This document shows, one piece after another, positions 34,840-44,600 of a stretch of DNA of 47,349 nucleotides. The DNA lies in NCBI GenBank assembly GCA_937863995.1, contig CALMIK010000026.1:1-47349 (forward strand). The letters run 5' to 3'. The position numbers were made by a program, and so were the translations under genes. The notes below the pieces were generated by a model. That model ran no database searches, had not been told where the DNA came from, and was given only the letters and a program-made list of their open reading frames with translations. Position 1 is the stretch's first letter; the number at the start of each line of letters is the position of its first letter. This DNA comes from an uncultured Chelatococcus sp. GTDB taxonomy: Bacteria; Pseudomonadota; Alphaproteobacteria; Rhizobiales; Beijerinckiaceae.

Positions 34840-35262
34840 ATGGATGACAAGGTCGTGGATAGTCAGCCGCTGGACAAGCAGCTTTCGGATAAGCAGTCAC
34901 TGGATAAGGCACCGTTGGAAAATCAGCGATTTCCCGGCGCAAGAGAGGCTAAGTTCGGCCTCGGGCAAGTCGTGCGACATCGCCTTTATCCGTTTCGCGG
35001 CGTGATTTTCGACATAGATCCCAGCTTCGACAATACCGAGGAATGGTACGAGGCCATCCCGGAAGACAAGCGGCCAGACCGGAACCAGCCGTTCTACCAC
35101 CTCTTCGCCGAGAACCTGGAAAGCGAGTACATCGCCTACGTGTCGGAGCAGAACCTGGAGCCTGATACCTCCGGCGAGCCCGTCCGTCACCCGATGGTGG
35201 CGCAGGCTTTCGATGCCGGCGAGCCGGGTCAGTACCGCGTGCCGGCGCGGCTGACGAACTGA
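34840..35262 (+). CDS. hspQ: Heat shock protein HspQ (YccV-like hemimethylated DNA-binding domain)
   Basis: HspQ is a small cytoplasmic heat-shock protein; in enterobacteria it promotes DnaA degradation and enhances Lon. The domain runs from about residue 38: KFGLGQVVRHRLYPFRGVIFDIDP, WYEAIPEDKRPDRNQPFYHLF and YIAYVSEQNLEPD, with the family tail PVRHPMV (longer stretch quoted in parts). The 140-residue product has an added N-terminal lead of about 35 residues made of imperfect five-residue units (PLDKQ, LSDKQ, SLDKA, PLENQ). No clear ribosome binding site precedes ATG 34840, and a downstream GTG is possible. Single gene, converging on addA. Confidence 0.9.
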   Translation: MDDKVVDSQPLDKQLSDKQSLDKAPLENQRFPGAREAKFGLGQVVRHRLYPFRGVIFDIDPSFDNTEEWYEAIPEDKRPDRNQPFYHLFAENLESEYIAYVSEQNLEPDTSGEPVRHPMVAQAFDAGEPGQYRVPARLTN

Positions 35263-35328
35263 CGGCGCCGGTGTGAACACAGCGCTTCCCGGCCGCATGA
35301 AATCACTTCGTCGGCAACAGGCGTAAAA

Positions 35329-38300
35329 TCAAAGAGACAGGTTGCCCTGCCGATGAAATGAACCGGAGAAACGATTGAGCTCCCGGTCCAGCATTTCGGC
35401 GTCCGCCTCCACCACCTCGGGGCCCTGGGTGTAGACAAGGAAAGCCCGCACCGTCTTTTCCGGCATGAGCTGGCGCAGCAGGGCGCTGTAGAGCGCAAGC
35501 TGGGCGATATGCGCGCGGGCGGGCGCGCCGCCGCATTCCCCCGTCTTGAAATCGGCGACGTGCACCTCGCTCCCGACCACGGCGAGCCGGTCTATGCGGC
35601 CGGAAACCGCCAGTGTCCGGCCGTCAGCGAGCGCGATGTCGCCGGCTATCGCCACCTCCGCCAGCCCGGACTGCCCGAACAGCGCGGCAAGCAGGGGCGC
35701 ATCGAGCACGGTGAGCGCCGCGTCGACGATCCCGGTTCGCTCCTCGGCGTCAAGGCGCGGGGCGCGGGCTTCGATGTAGGCGACGGCGGCATGGCGGCGG
35801 CGCTCGGGCGCGACGGCAGGCAGCCTCTCGATGAGCGTATGCACCAGTTGCCCACGCAGCCGCGCATGCTTCATCGTCGGCGGTTCGGCGGGCCGATGCG
35901 GGCGATCGGCGGCATCCAGCGCGCCGGAAGGGCGCAGCGGCGGCATGGGTTCGGCCTCGGGGATGGCGGGCGCTGTCAGCCACACAGGCGCGGCGACGAG
36001 CTCACGCGGCGCGGCCGCTCCTGTTTCGCCTGCGGCGGGCGGCTTGCCCGGCGACAGCCAGCGCAGGACCTCGCCGCCGTCCTCGTCCGTGTCGCGGACA
36101 AGGCGGCCGCGCGTGCCGCCATCGTCGGGAACAGCCTGCTCGATGCCGGCGATCACCATGCCCGACCAACTCTCCGGCGGCGGGCGGCCGGGCGCCCCGC
36201 CCGCTTCCGCATCGTCCGCCTTCGGCTCGCGCTTGATGGCGCTGGCCACGATCAGCCTGTCACGGGCACGGGTCAACGCCACGTAGAGCAACCGCGCGTT
36301 CTCGTCCGCCGCCTTTTCGCGCAGCAGCGCGCGCGCCTGCGCCACCGGCTCGGGATCGAAGCGCTGCCCCGGCGACCACACGGGCACACGCACGTCGCGC
36401 GCGCCCATGCTCACGGTAACCTCGATCAGGTCGGGATCGTGGCTGCCGTCCGGCTTCTCGCCGCCATCGGCGAGGATGACCACCGGCGCTTCCAGCCCCT
36501 TGGCGCCGTGCACCGTCATGACGCGCACCTCGTCCCGGGTGTCGTCCATGTCGCGCTTCATGTCGCCGGTCGCGCCCTCGAAAGCGTCGAGGAAGCCTGT
36601 GAGCGAAGGCGCGAAGCGGCGCTCGTGCGCCAGCGCCTGAGACAGGAAGGCGTCGATGGCGTCGCCCGCCTCCGCGCCGAGCCGGGCGACGAGGCGGCGC
36701 CGGCCCGCCCCCGGGCCGAGCAGCGTCGCGTAAAAGCCGAACGGGCCGCGCGCGCGCGCCGTTTCCCGCCATCCCTCGACGATGGCGAGCGCCCGCGCGG
36801 CAGCCGCGTCACCCGCTGCCGCCGCCACCTCGACGGCCTCGATCAGCGGCGTTTCATTGGCGCGCGGGGCGGCGATGCGAATGAGGTCGTCGTCGTCCCA
36901 GCCCACCAGCGGCGATTTCAGCGCCGCCGCGAGCGTCAGGTCATCGCGGGCGAGCAGCGCCACGCGCCCCGCGGCGACGAGATCGCGCACGGCGATGTGC
37001 TGGGCCACCGTCAGCCTGTCCGCGCCTGCGACCGACACGCCCGCATCCTTCAGGGCGCGGATCACCGCCTCGAAGAATGTGCGGCGCTTGCGCACCAGCA
37101 CGAGCACGTCGCCCGGCCGGATGCGCCGCCCCGATGCGTCGCCCGCGTCCATCCAGCGGCGGATGGTGAGCGCCACCTTGCGGGCGAGCCGCACGGCGGG
37201 TTCGGCGGCGTCGGGTTCGTCGAGCGGCAGGCTCCATGCGTCGGCGTCGGGCGCCTTGTCCTTCCAGATGGTCGGCCAGACCTCCACGACGCCGGGAAAG
37301 GACGGGCGCGCGCTCTCGTGCACGGGCGTGGCGGCAGCGTCCCCCAGCGTCAGGCCGCGCGCATGATGAGGCAGCGCGAAAACCGCGTCCACGGCGGACA
37401 GCACCTCAGGCGCGGAGCGGAACGACACGGTGAGCTGCACGTCCTCGAACGCGAGGCCCGCCCCCGCCGTGCGCTCGCGGAAGTAGCGACCGTTCGCCTC
37501 GAACTCGTGCGGCGCGGCGCCCTGGAAACCGTAGATCGACTGCTTCGGATCGCCCACCGCGAACAGCGTGCGGCGGCGCGCGTGCGCGCCCTCGCCGGCG
37601 GTGAACTCCTCGGCGAGCTTGCGCAGGATGGCCCACTGGTCGGGCGAGGTGTCCTGCGCCTCGTCGACAAGCACGTGGTCGATGCCGGCATCGAGTTTAT
37701 AGAGGATCCACGCGGCATCCGCCTTGCCGAGCAGCGCGACAGTGCGGGCGATGAGATCGTCGAAATCGAGCGCGGCGCGGGCGCTCTTGAGCGCTTCCAG
37801 CCGGCTGAACACGGCCTGCGCCAGGGTCAGCAGCGCGCGGGTGCGGGCCACGGCTTCGGCGGCGCGGATGCGGTCGAGCAACACCTCGATGCGGTCGCGC
37901 TCCGCGATGAGGCGTTCCGCCAGTTCCGGATCGACGGCCTTCGTCGCCATCCGCTTTTGCGGCGTGCCGGCCTTGGTGAAGAACACGTCGCGATAGAGCG
38001 CGAAGCGCTCGGCCTCGTCCGGCGCCGCCAGCGCCTGCTTCAGCTGGGCGGCCTTGTCCTTGTCGGTCTTCTGGCCGGCTTCGAGAGCTTCCGCGACATC
38101 CGGCCAATCGCGCGGCGCGATGCCATCGGACATGACGGCGCGGCGCAGGCTCTCCGGCGTGTCGCGATCCGCGAGGCCGCACTCGCGCGCGAAGGCGGCG
38201 AACGCCGCATCCAGATCGGCGGGATCGGCATGAGCGCGCAGGAATGCCTTGTGGCGCAGCGCCGCCCGCAGCACGCGCCCCACTGTCTCATCGCCGGCCT

Positions 38301-38877
38301 CGCGCGCCACGAGGTCCAGCGCTTGCGCAACGCCGGCGCGCCCGGCCGCCGCCTCGGCCAGCACGCCCGACGTCGCCCGTTCGAGCAGATCCTGCGACTG
38401 CGCCTCGTCCAGAACCTCGAAGCGGGCGGGCACGTTGGCCTCGAACGGGAAGAGATGCAGCAGCCGCTCGCAGAAAGCGTGGATGGTCTCGATCTTCAAG
38501 CCGCCCGGCGTCTCGACGGCGCGGGCAAAGAGGCGGCGCGCCACGGCCACCCGCTGACGCGCGGGGACCTTGCCGTCGAGCGCCTCGAGCCGCCCGGTGA
38601 GGGCCGCGTCGTCCAGCACCACCCATGCGCCCAGTTCGTCGAACACCCGGTTCGACATGTTCGCCGCCGCCGCCTTGGTGAAGGTGAGGCACAGGATGCG
38701 CGTGGGCTCCACTTCGTCGAGCAGCAGGCGCAGCACCCGGTCCGCGAGCACCTTGGTCTTGCCCGAGCCCGCGTTCGCTGACACCCAGGCGGAGGCCGCG
38801 GGATCGGCGGCGCGCCGCTGGTCGAACACCGTCTTGGGCGGCACGATAAACCGGGGAGACGCCGTGGTGCCGCTCAT
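35329..38877 (-). CDS. addA: Double-strand break repair helicase-nuclease AddA
   Basis: AddA with AddB forms the RecBCD-like end-resection machine. The start at ATG 38877 (MSGTTASPRF) overlaps the addB stop by 4 bases; the frame extends a little further upstream. The 1182-residue product is a UvrD-type SF1A helicase: Walker A SANAGSGKTKV near residue 35, LTFTKAAAANM (motif Ia), DEAQDTSPDQW (motif II), GDPKQSIYGFQGA (III), VMTVHGAKGLEAPVV (V) and VALTRARDRL (VI). The C-terminal PD-(D/E)XK nuclease has VHVADFKTGE. All expected motifs are present. Last gene of the divL operon. Confidence 0.98.
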   Translation of the reverse strand: MSGTTASPRFIVPPKTVFDQRRAADPAASAWVSANAGSGKTKVLADRVLRLLLDEVEPTRILCLTFTKAAAANMSNRVFDELGAWVVLDDAALTGRLEALDGKVPARQRVAVARRLFARAVETPGGLKIETIHAFCERLLHLFPFEANVPARFEVLDEAQSQDLLERATSGVLAEAAAGRAGVAQALDLVAREAGDETVGRVLRAALRHKAFLRAHADPADLDAAFAAFARECGLADRDTPESLRRAVMSDGIAPRDWPDVAEALEAGQKTDKDKAAQLKQALAAPDEAERFALYRDVFFTKAGTPQKRMATKAVDPELAERLIAERDRIEVLLDRIRAAEAVARTRALLTLAQAVFSRLEALKSARAALDFDDLIARTVALLGKADAAWILYKLDAGIDHVLVDEAQDTSPDQWAILRKLAEEFTAGEGAHARRRTLFAVGDPKQSIYGFQGAAPHEFEANGRYFRERTAGAGLAFEDVQLTVSFRSAPEVLSAVDAVFALPHHARGLTLGDAAATPVHESARPSFPGVVEVWPTIWKDKAPDADAWSLPLDEPDAAEPAVRLARKVALTIRRWMDAGDASGRRIRPGDVLVLVRKRRTFFEAVIRALKDAGVSVAGADRLTVAQHIAVRDLVAAGRVALLARDDLTLAAALKSPLVGWDDDDLIRIAAPRANETPLIEAVEVAAAAGDAAAARALAIVEGWRETARARGPFGFYATLLGPGAGRRRLVARLGAEAGDAIDAFLSQALAHERRFAPSLTGFLDAFEGATGDMKRDMDDTRDEVRVMTVHGAKGLEAPVVILADGGEKPDGSHDPDLIEVTVSMGARDVRVPVWSPGQRFDPEPVAQARALLREKAADENARLLYVALTRARDRLIVASAIKREPKADDAEAGGAPGRPPPESWSGMVIAGIEQAVPDDGGTRGRLVRDTDEDGGEVLRWLSPGKPPAAGETGAAAPRELVAAPVWLTAPAIPEAEPMPPLRPSGALDAADRPHRPAEPPTMKHARLRGQLVHTLIERLPAVAPERRRHAAVAYIEARAPRLDAEERTGIVDAALTVLDAPLLAALFGQSGLAEVAIAGDIALADGRTLAVSGRIDRLAVVGSEVHVADFKTGECGGAPARAHIAQLALYSALLRQLMPEKTVRAFLVYTQGPEVVEADAEMLDRELNRFSGSFHRQGNLSL

Positions 38878-41800
38878 GCGTCTTCCCCCGCGCCAGTCAG
38901 TACCGACCACTCGCGCACCCGCGCCAGATGGTCGTAGGGCCCCTCGCGCCGGGCATATTCCGCGAAGGGGCGCGAGACGAAGCCTGCCTCGCCGCCATAA
39001 TAGCGGCGCAGCAGCGCCTGCAACCCGGCGAAATGTTCCTCGATCACCTGCGCGACGGCGCGCGTTTCGCCGCGCGGCGGCTCGACGGGCTTTTCGGCGA
39101 GCGGCTCGCGTCCGCCCTTCGCCAGCATGTAAAGGAGCGCGACATCGTCGCTTGCCGCGATGCCGGGAAACGCGCCGCGCTTCAGCATGGCCGCCTCCAG
39201 CGTCATCTGCGGCGCGAAGCCGGCGAAGATCTGGGCCGGAGTCGGGGGCGCGCCGGTCTTGAAATCGACGATGAGCGTGGGGCCGTGCGTGCGCTCCTCA
39301 ATCCGGTCGGCGCGGGCCGAGAGCATGAACACGCCGCCGGGAACGGAAATTTCAAACCGGCCCTGGATTTCGGCCGCGAGCTTGCCGATGGCCGGCCGCC
39401 GCGCGGCTTCCCACGCGGCAAAGGCGCGCGCCACCTGCTCGAAGCGCGGCCACCACAGCGCCGTGACATCGGGATAGACCGCGAGCGGCGCGAAGGCGGC
39501 GCGCCCGAGCCGCAGGACCTCCGCGAGCGGATCGTCGGGAAGAGCGCCGGGAAAGGCGATGGCGAAATTGCCGAGCGCGTCATGAACGAGCGTGCCGCGC
39601 TCCGCCGCGCCGGGAGCGGCGGCAACGGGGTCGAGCGGGTCGAGCTTCAGCACGTGGCGGGCGTAAACGGCGTAGGGGTCGCGCACCAGTGTCTCTATGG
39701 CGGTAACGCTGAGCCCGGCAGGCAGCAGCGCGCGCGGCGGGCGCGGCGCCGGCCGGCGGATGGCCGGGGTGGCGATCGGCGCATCGACGGCGGCAGCGAG
39801 CGCCAGATAACGATCGCCCGCCGTTGTCGCCGCACGCCACGCGTCGGCGCCTGCCAGCGCCTTCATGCGCTGCAGGAAGCGCGAGGGAACGGTGGGCGCG
39901 CCGTCGCGCTTCAGCGCCCGTGTGATGACGGCATCGCCTGTGCCGAGCGCCTCAGTGAAGTCGTGCGCCGTCTGGCCGATGCGCCGCTCCGGCGACGACA
40001 GCCCGAGCATGGCCCGCATCGGCCGGTTGAGGAAGGCGTCGGTGCGGGATTTCGGCGGCCACACGCCCTCGTCCAGCCCGCCAAGCACGATGCGGTCGAC
40101 GCTGAGAAGGCGCGCCTCCAGCAGGCCCCAGATCTTGACGCGCGGATGGGCTGCGCGGCCATTTTCCCGCCGCGCCACGCGCTCGCCCGCCAGCCCGTCG
40201 AAGAAAGCCGGATAATCCGCGAAACGGCCCTCGACGCCGCCTGCGTCCGCGACCGCGAGGTCATCGAACAGCGCGGCGAGTTCCGGCCCGCCCTCGCCGG
40301 CGGGCAGAGCCTCGCCCTCTTCCGACGCCGCAACCCGCGCCACCGCCTGCGCGTGCCGCGCCGCGAGCGCGACGAGATCGGCAGGCTCGCCGCCAGCGTG
40401 TTCATGCGGCAAGAAGCCCTCGAACGCCGCTGCAAGACGATCGAGAAACGCCTCCGCCGCAACCCAGTCCGCCTCGAGGAGCGCCTTGCGCGGGCGCGCG
40501 GCGTGGCGGCCGAGGGCCTCCTTGCGCCGCACGGGCAGCGCGGCGCGCATGCCCTCGATGCCTGCGGGCAGCGCGGGGCCGCGCAGCAGGCCGATCTCCA
40601 GCGTCGCGGCAACACGCTCGACCGCCTCGCGCGGCAGGCCGAACGTCGCCGAAGGGTGCGCCAGCAGCGCCAGCAAGGGCGCCGGGGCGAAATCGTCCAC
40701 CGCCACCTGCGCCACGAGCCGCGCCAGCGTGCCGGCGCCGGTGCGCGTCAGCGGCAGGCCGGCGGAATCCTCGGCCACGATCCCCCAGCGCAGCAACTCC
40801 GCCCCGACCCGCTCCGCCAATGCCCGGTCCGGCGTGACGAGCGCCGCCGTGCGGCCCGGCTGCTCCAGCGCCTCGCGCAGCGCGATGGCCGCCGCCAGCG
40901 CCTCGGTGCGCTCGTCCGCCGCCTCGATGAGCGCGATGCCGGCAAGCGGATCGACGCCCGCCCCCAGCACCCGCGCGCGCTCATGATGCCACCGGTCCGT
41001 GGTTTCCGCCGGGCGCAGCGCCTCGCTAACGAACCGCCGGCGCGCCTCCGCAGCCGCCGGCACGCCGCCCAGCGCCACGACATCCGCGCGCCCGAGGCCG
41101 ATTTCCGCGAGCAGGCGATGCAGGATCGCCTGCGGATGGCTCGCGACCGGCTGGCCGCCTTCCCCGCCGCCGATCAGCGCCCATGTCGGCGCGTCGAGCA
41201 CGTCGTCGAGCCCGGGCAGCACCACGGCTCCTTCCGGCAGGCGGGCGATGGCGGCGATGAGCCGCGCCGTCGCCGGAATCGAGCCTGTCGAGCCGGCGAC
41301 GATCACCGGCCCCGCCGGCGCATCGGCGAGATAGCGCTCGGCCTGCGCCAGCGTCAGCAGATGATGGCGCGCCACCGGGTCGCTCGCGCCGCGCGCGGCG
41401 AGAATGACCGGCCATTGCTCGGCCGCGATCTTCAGGAATTCCAGCGTGATGGCGAAGTAGCGGGAGTGGCGCTCCTCCACCAGCGACTTGAGCGCTTCCC
41501 AAGGCACGCCTTCCGTGGTGAGCGAATCCATCAGCCGCGCCAGATCGCCCGCCAGCGCCAGCGCGTCGGCAGGCGAGGCCGGCACCAGCAGCGGCTCGTG
41601 CGCGTCGAGGCGCAGCAACGCCCTGTCGACCGCTCGCGCCCACGCCAGCACCAGGCGGGTCAGGACAAGCCGCCGCTCCGCCTCGCCGAGCGGTGGGGCA
41701 AGCTCCGCATCCACGCCGGGCGCGAGGAAGGGCGCGGCCTCGTCCTCGACCGAGAGCGCGAGTTCCGCGTCGTCGACGTCGCCGAGCGGCACGAGGCGCG

Positions 41801-42071
41801 GCAGCAGCACCGGGGCCGGCGCGAACCGCTCCGCCAGCAAGGTGGCGAGCGCACGGGCGGCGCGGCGGGTGGGCAGGTAGATCGTCGCCCGCGACAGCGA
41901 TAACGGATCGGCGGCATCGGGGAAGCCGGGCACGACCCGGCCCGCGAGCAGCGCGTCGGCGAGCGTCGGCAGAAAGGTCGCGCCGGTGGCGATATTGAAC
42001 ACGCGCGCACGACGCTCCCCGCGCCGCGCCGCGCGCGGTTCCGCCGCAGCCGCTTCGCGCCCTGCCGCCAC
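38874..42071 (-). CDS. addB: Double-strand break repair protein AddB
   Basis: AddB is the partner of AddA; in alphaproteobacteria it resembles an inactive helicase with an active nuclease. The GTG at 42071 has AAGGGGG just upstream, giving 1065 residues. The N-terminal part shows YLPTRRAARAL where the iron-sulfur AddB group has a Walker A, so ATP binding there is unlikely. VIVAGSTGSIPATARLI and KIWGLLEARLLSVDRIVLGGLDEGVWPP are typical for the family. The C-terminal nuclease has TLIVDFKTGAPP and QMTLEAAML. The four-Cys cluster of Firmicutes AddB is not seen. It begins 19 bases after murU. Confidence 0.96.
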   Translation of the reverse strand: MAAGREAAAAEPRAARRGERRARVFNIATGATFLPTLADALLAGRVVPGFPDAADPLSLSRATIYLPTRRAARALATLLAERFAPAPVLLPRLVPLGDVDDAELALSVEDEAAPFLAPGVDAELAPPLGEAERRLVLTRLVLAWARAVDRALLRLDAHEPLLVPASPADALALAGDLARLMDSLTTEGVPWEALKSLVEERHSRYFAITLEFLKIAAEQWPVILAARGASDPVARHHLLTLAQAERYLADAPAGPVIVAGSTGSIPATARLIAAIARLPEGAVVLPGLDDVLDAPTWALIGGGEGGQPVASHPQAILHRLLAEIGLGRADVVALGGVPAAAEARRRFVSEALRPAETTDRWHHERARVLGAGVDPLAGIALIEAADERTEALAAAIALREALEQPGRTAALVTPDRALAERVGAELLRWGIVAEDSAGLPLTRTGAGTLARLVAQVAVDDFAPAPLLALLAHPSATFGLPREAVERVAATLEIGLLRGPALPAGIEGMRAALPVRRKEALGRHAARPRKALLEADWVAAEAFLDRLAAAFEGFLPHEHAGGEPADLVALAARHAQAVARVAASEEGEALPAGEGGPELAALFDDLAVADAGGVEGRFADYPAFFDGLAGERVARRENGRAAHPRVKIWGLLEARLLSVDRIVLGGLDEGVWPPKSRTDAFLNRPMRAMLGLSSPERRIGQTAHDFTEALGTGDAVITRALKRDGAPTVPSRFLQRMKALAGADAWRAATTAGDRYLALAAAVDAPIATPAIRRPAPRPPRALLPAGLSVTAIETLVRDPYAVYARHVLKLDPLDPVAAAPGAAERGTLVHDALGNFAIAFPGALPDDPLAEVLRLGRAAFAPLAVYPDVTALWWPRFEQVARAFAAWEAARRPAIGKLAAEIQGRFEISVPGGVFMLSARADRIEERTHGPTLIVDFKTGAPPTPAQIFAGFAPQMTLEAAMLKRGAFPGIAASDDVALLYMLAKGGREPLAEKPVEPPRGETRAVAQVIEEHFAGLQALLRRYYGGEAGFVSRPFAEYARREGPYDHLARVREWSVLTGAGEDA

Positions 42072-42090
42072 GCTACCCCCTTTTCAGTAC

Positions 42091-42825
42091 CTACCTGGCG
42101 CTCGCCGCGACGTGCTCCTCGGCCTCCAGAATGGCGGTCGGCGTGCCGACATGCAGCCATTCCCCATCGAGCCGCAGGCCGTAGAGGCGGCCGGCCTCGA
42201 TGGCGCGGTCGAACAGGAGGTTGAGCGAGAAAGGTCCGTCCGGCGTGTCAGCGAACAGCTCCGGCTTCACGAGGCCGACGCCCGCGTAGATGAAGGGAGC
42301 GATCTCGCGCTCGGGCCGGCGGCTCAGGCGCCCGTCCGGCGTCATGTTGAAATCGCCGTCGCCGTCGTGGCCGATGCTGCTCGCGGCGCTCGCCAGCAGC
42401 AGCAGCACGTCCATCTGGTCGGAATTCCAGCGCCGGGCCAGGCGGCGCATGTTGGAAGCCGGTCCCTCGAGCCACATCGCATCGGTGTTGACGACGAAGA
42501 ACGGATCGGGCCCCAGAAGCTCGAGCGCCTTCTTGGTGCCGCCGCCGGTTTCCAGAAGCTGCTTGCGCTCATCCGAAATAACGATATCGAGGCCGGTGAA
42601 GTGCTTGAGATGCTGCTCCACGAGATCGGGCAGATAGTGCACGTTGACCACCGCGCGCTGGACACCGGCGGTCGCCAGCCTGTCGAGCGCCCGGTCGAGC
42701 AGCGACCGTCCGGCGATGCGCACCAGCGGCTTCGGCAGGGTGGCGGTAACGGGGCGCATGCGCTTGCCGAGCCCGGCAGCCAGCACCATGGCGGAAGTGG
42801 GAGTGAACTCGGGGCGTTCGATCAT
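42091..42825 (-). CDS. murU: N-acetylmuramate-1-phosphate uridylyltransferase-like nucleotidyltransferase
   Basis: MurU turns MurNAc-1-phosphate into UDP-MurNAc in the cell-wall recycling bypass that avoids MurA. The product has the sugar nucleotidyltransferase signature AMVLAAGLGKRMRP, TLPKPLVRIAGRSLLD, ETGGGTKKAL, the metal-binding NTDAMW, and ends GEWLHVGTPTAILEAEE. The frame opens with TTG at 42912; ATG 42825 (MIERPEFTPT) is chosen because relatives begin 10-15 residues before the AMVLAAG strand, giving 244 residues. ATG 42846 is also possible and none has a clear ribosome binding site. The AmgK-like domain just upstream supports the MurU assignment over a general glucose-1-phosphate enzyme. 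Confidence 0.85.
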   Translation of the reverse strand: MIERPEFTPTSAMVLAAGLGKRMRPVTATLPKPLVRIAGRSLLDRALDRLATAGVQRAVVNVHYLPDLVEQHLKHFTGLDIVISDERKQLLETGGGTKKALELLGPDPFFVVNTDAMWLEGPASNMRRLARRWNSDQMDVLLLLASAASSIGHDGDGDFNMTPDGRLSRRPEREIAPFIYAGVGLVKPELFADTPDGPFSLNLLFDRAIEAGRLYGLRLDGEWLHVGTPTAILEAEEHVAASAR

Positions 42826-43010
42826 GACGGGCGTTGCCAGTTCCATGCATGGGAAAGACGGCACTTGGGAAAGACGGCGAAAACAGCGAACCGGCTTTCG
42901 CCGCTTCAACAATCCGCCACCGGCCTCTTTTTTACGGCCTGCGCCTCACAAAGCAACCCGCAACGGCCAAAAAGCCGCAAAACCCGGCGCGGCAGGATGC
43001 GGACCGCCGA

Positions 43011-44600
43011 TCAGCCCGGCGTGCCGGCGGCCAGTTGCGGGATATGGGTTTCGTACCACGCGCGCAGTTCGTGCAGCGCCGGGTGTTCGAGATTGCGCAG
43101 CAGGTATGCGCCAATGCGCGGCAGGTGGGCGAGATAGGCCGGCTTGCCGTCGCGCCTGTCGAGCCGCACGAAGAGGCCGAACAGCTTGGTGGCCCGCTGC
43201 GCGCCGAGAATCGCATAGGCGCGCGTGAACGCCTCGACATCGAAGGCGGGATCGCGGGCGCGCCTTTCCCGCGCGTAGAGCGCGAGTAGCCGCAGCTCCA
43301 GCTCGGCCGGCACGCTCACGCGCGCGTCCTGCAGCAGCGACGCGAGATCGTAGGCGGGATGGCCCATGACCGCGTCCTGAAAATCGATCAGCCCAATGCG
43401 CGCCGGTCCCGCGCGGTCCTTCAGCCATATCAGGTTGGGCGAATGGAAATCGCGCAACACCCAGGTGGGGCTGAAGGAAGGCTGCTCCCCCGGCGCGCCG
43501 TTGCGCGGGTGGTCGTCCGGATCGCCACTGACCTGGCTCAGCAGGCCGTCCCAGATGCGCGCGAAATCCGCCCGGCCCGAGTTGGGCACGAAGCGGCCGG
43601 CGCGATGCGGCAGATACCATTCGAGCAGCAACCCGACCTCGATCGACAGCGCCTCCACGTCGTAAGGCAGCAAGGTATGCTCCACCCCCTCGACCACCGG
43701 CAGTGTGCCGGGCACCGGCGAGGTATGCAGCTTCACCAGCACCTGAACCGCCTCGGCGTAGCGGTCCGGGATGGGGCCATGGGCATCGACGACCCCCTCG
43801 CCGCCGAGATCCTCGACGAGCAGCAGCCCTGCGTCGAGATCCTGGCCATAGATGACGGGGGCGCTGAGGCCCAGCGCCCGCAGGCCGCGGTCGACGGCCA
43901 CGAACGCATGCACCGAATCCGACAGGCGCGCCACAATGTGATAGGGCTTTTCGGAGCGCGACGCCTGAACCTTGGGGCGCGCCGGCGCGATCATCAAAAT
44001 GGCGGTCTCGCCGCCGGGGCGGGTCAGGCGCTCGTAGAGGCGGCTCGACGCATCGCCGTAGATCGGCGCGCGCTCCGCGCTGCCCCAGCCCGCCCGGTCG
44101 ATCACCGTGCGCAGCGCCTTCAGGTCGGCGAGGCGGCGGACGTGGGCGCCATGTCCGGAAAGCACCGCGATGCGCTCGCCGTCGAAGCCCGGCACCAGCC
44201 GCAGGTTGATATCGATACGGCTCTCACCCAGCGAATCGCCCGCCCGCTCCGGCCATTCCACCAGCACGACGGCGTTGTCGACCGCCTCGTCCCAGCCCAG
44301 TTCCTCGAGTTCCACCGCATCGTGGATGCGGTAGAGATCGGCGTGCACCACGGTGCCGCGCGGGCACTCGTAGCTCTGCATCAGCGTGAACGTGGGACTC
44401 GGCACGTCGAGCGCCGCGTCGCCGACAAAAGCCCGCACGAAAGCGCGCGCGAAGGTGGTCTTTCCCGCGCCGAGATCGCCCGACAGCGTGATCACGTCGC
44501 CCGGCCTCGCCTCACGCGCGAGCACGGCCGCCAGATGCTCCGTCGTCGTCTGGTCGCTGAGGCGCAGGGCCCAGCTCGCGGAACCTGCGGAAACGCTCAT
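43011..44600 (-). CDS. TsaE - AmgK-like kinase fusion
   Basis: Two proteins are joined in one 529-residue chain. Residues 1 to about 150 are TsaE, the ATPase of the threonylcarbamoyl-tRNA (t6A37) complex: Walker A GDLGAGKTTF, DVPSPTFTLMQSY, HADLYRI, and the Trp-Pro-Glu segment VEWPERA. From about 185 on is an aminoglycoside phosphotransferase-type kinase: GDASSRLYERL, VLRDFHSPNLIWL (catalytic loop Asp and Asn) and IGLIDFQDAVMGHPAYDLASLL. The last segments match AmgK, the anomeric N-acetylmuramate/N-acetylglucosamine kinase. Such fusions are known in alphaproteobacteria. The ATG overlaps the divL stop by 4 bases, and murU follows. Confidence 0.93.
   Translation of the reverse strand: MSVSAGSASWALRLSDQTTTEHLAAVLAREARPGDVITLSGDLGAGKTTFARAFVRAFVGDAALDVPSPTFTLMQSYECPRGTVVHADLYRIHDAVELEELGWDEAVDNAVVLVEWPERAGDSLGESRIDINLRLVPGFDGERIAVLSGHGAHVRRLADLKALRTVIDRAGWGSAERAPIYGDASSRLYERLTRPGGETAILMIAPARPKVQASRSEKPYHIVARLSDSVHAFVAVDRGLRALGLSAPVIYGQDLDAGLLLVEDLGGEGVVDAHGPIPDRYAEAVQVLVKLHTSPVPGTLPVVEGVEHTLLPYDVEALSIEVGLLLEWYLPHRAGRFVPNSGRADFARIWDGLLSQVSGDPDDHPRNGAPGEQPSFSPTWVLRDFHSPNLIWLKDRAGPARIGLIDFQDAVMGHPAYDLASLLQDARVSVPAELELRLLALYARERRARDPAFDVEAFTRAYAILGAQRATKLFGLFVRLDRRDGKPAYLAHLPRIGAYLLRNLEHPALHELRAWYETHIPQLAAGTPG

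Noticed and set aside
34653..34840. LexA box as regulator of hspQ
   Set aside because: The box is 173 bases from the hspQ start, whereas it sits 39 bases from the peptide start on the other strand with a -10-like element between.
35509..38781. Very long plus-strand open frame opposite addA
   Set aside because: It mirrors a clear AddA in the other strand, has Arg/Gly/Ala/His-rich shadow composition and no motifs. High GC makes such antisense frames common; the same applies to 38928-41903, 44714-47179, 20300-22144 and 28778-30754.
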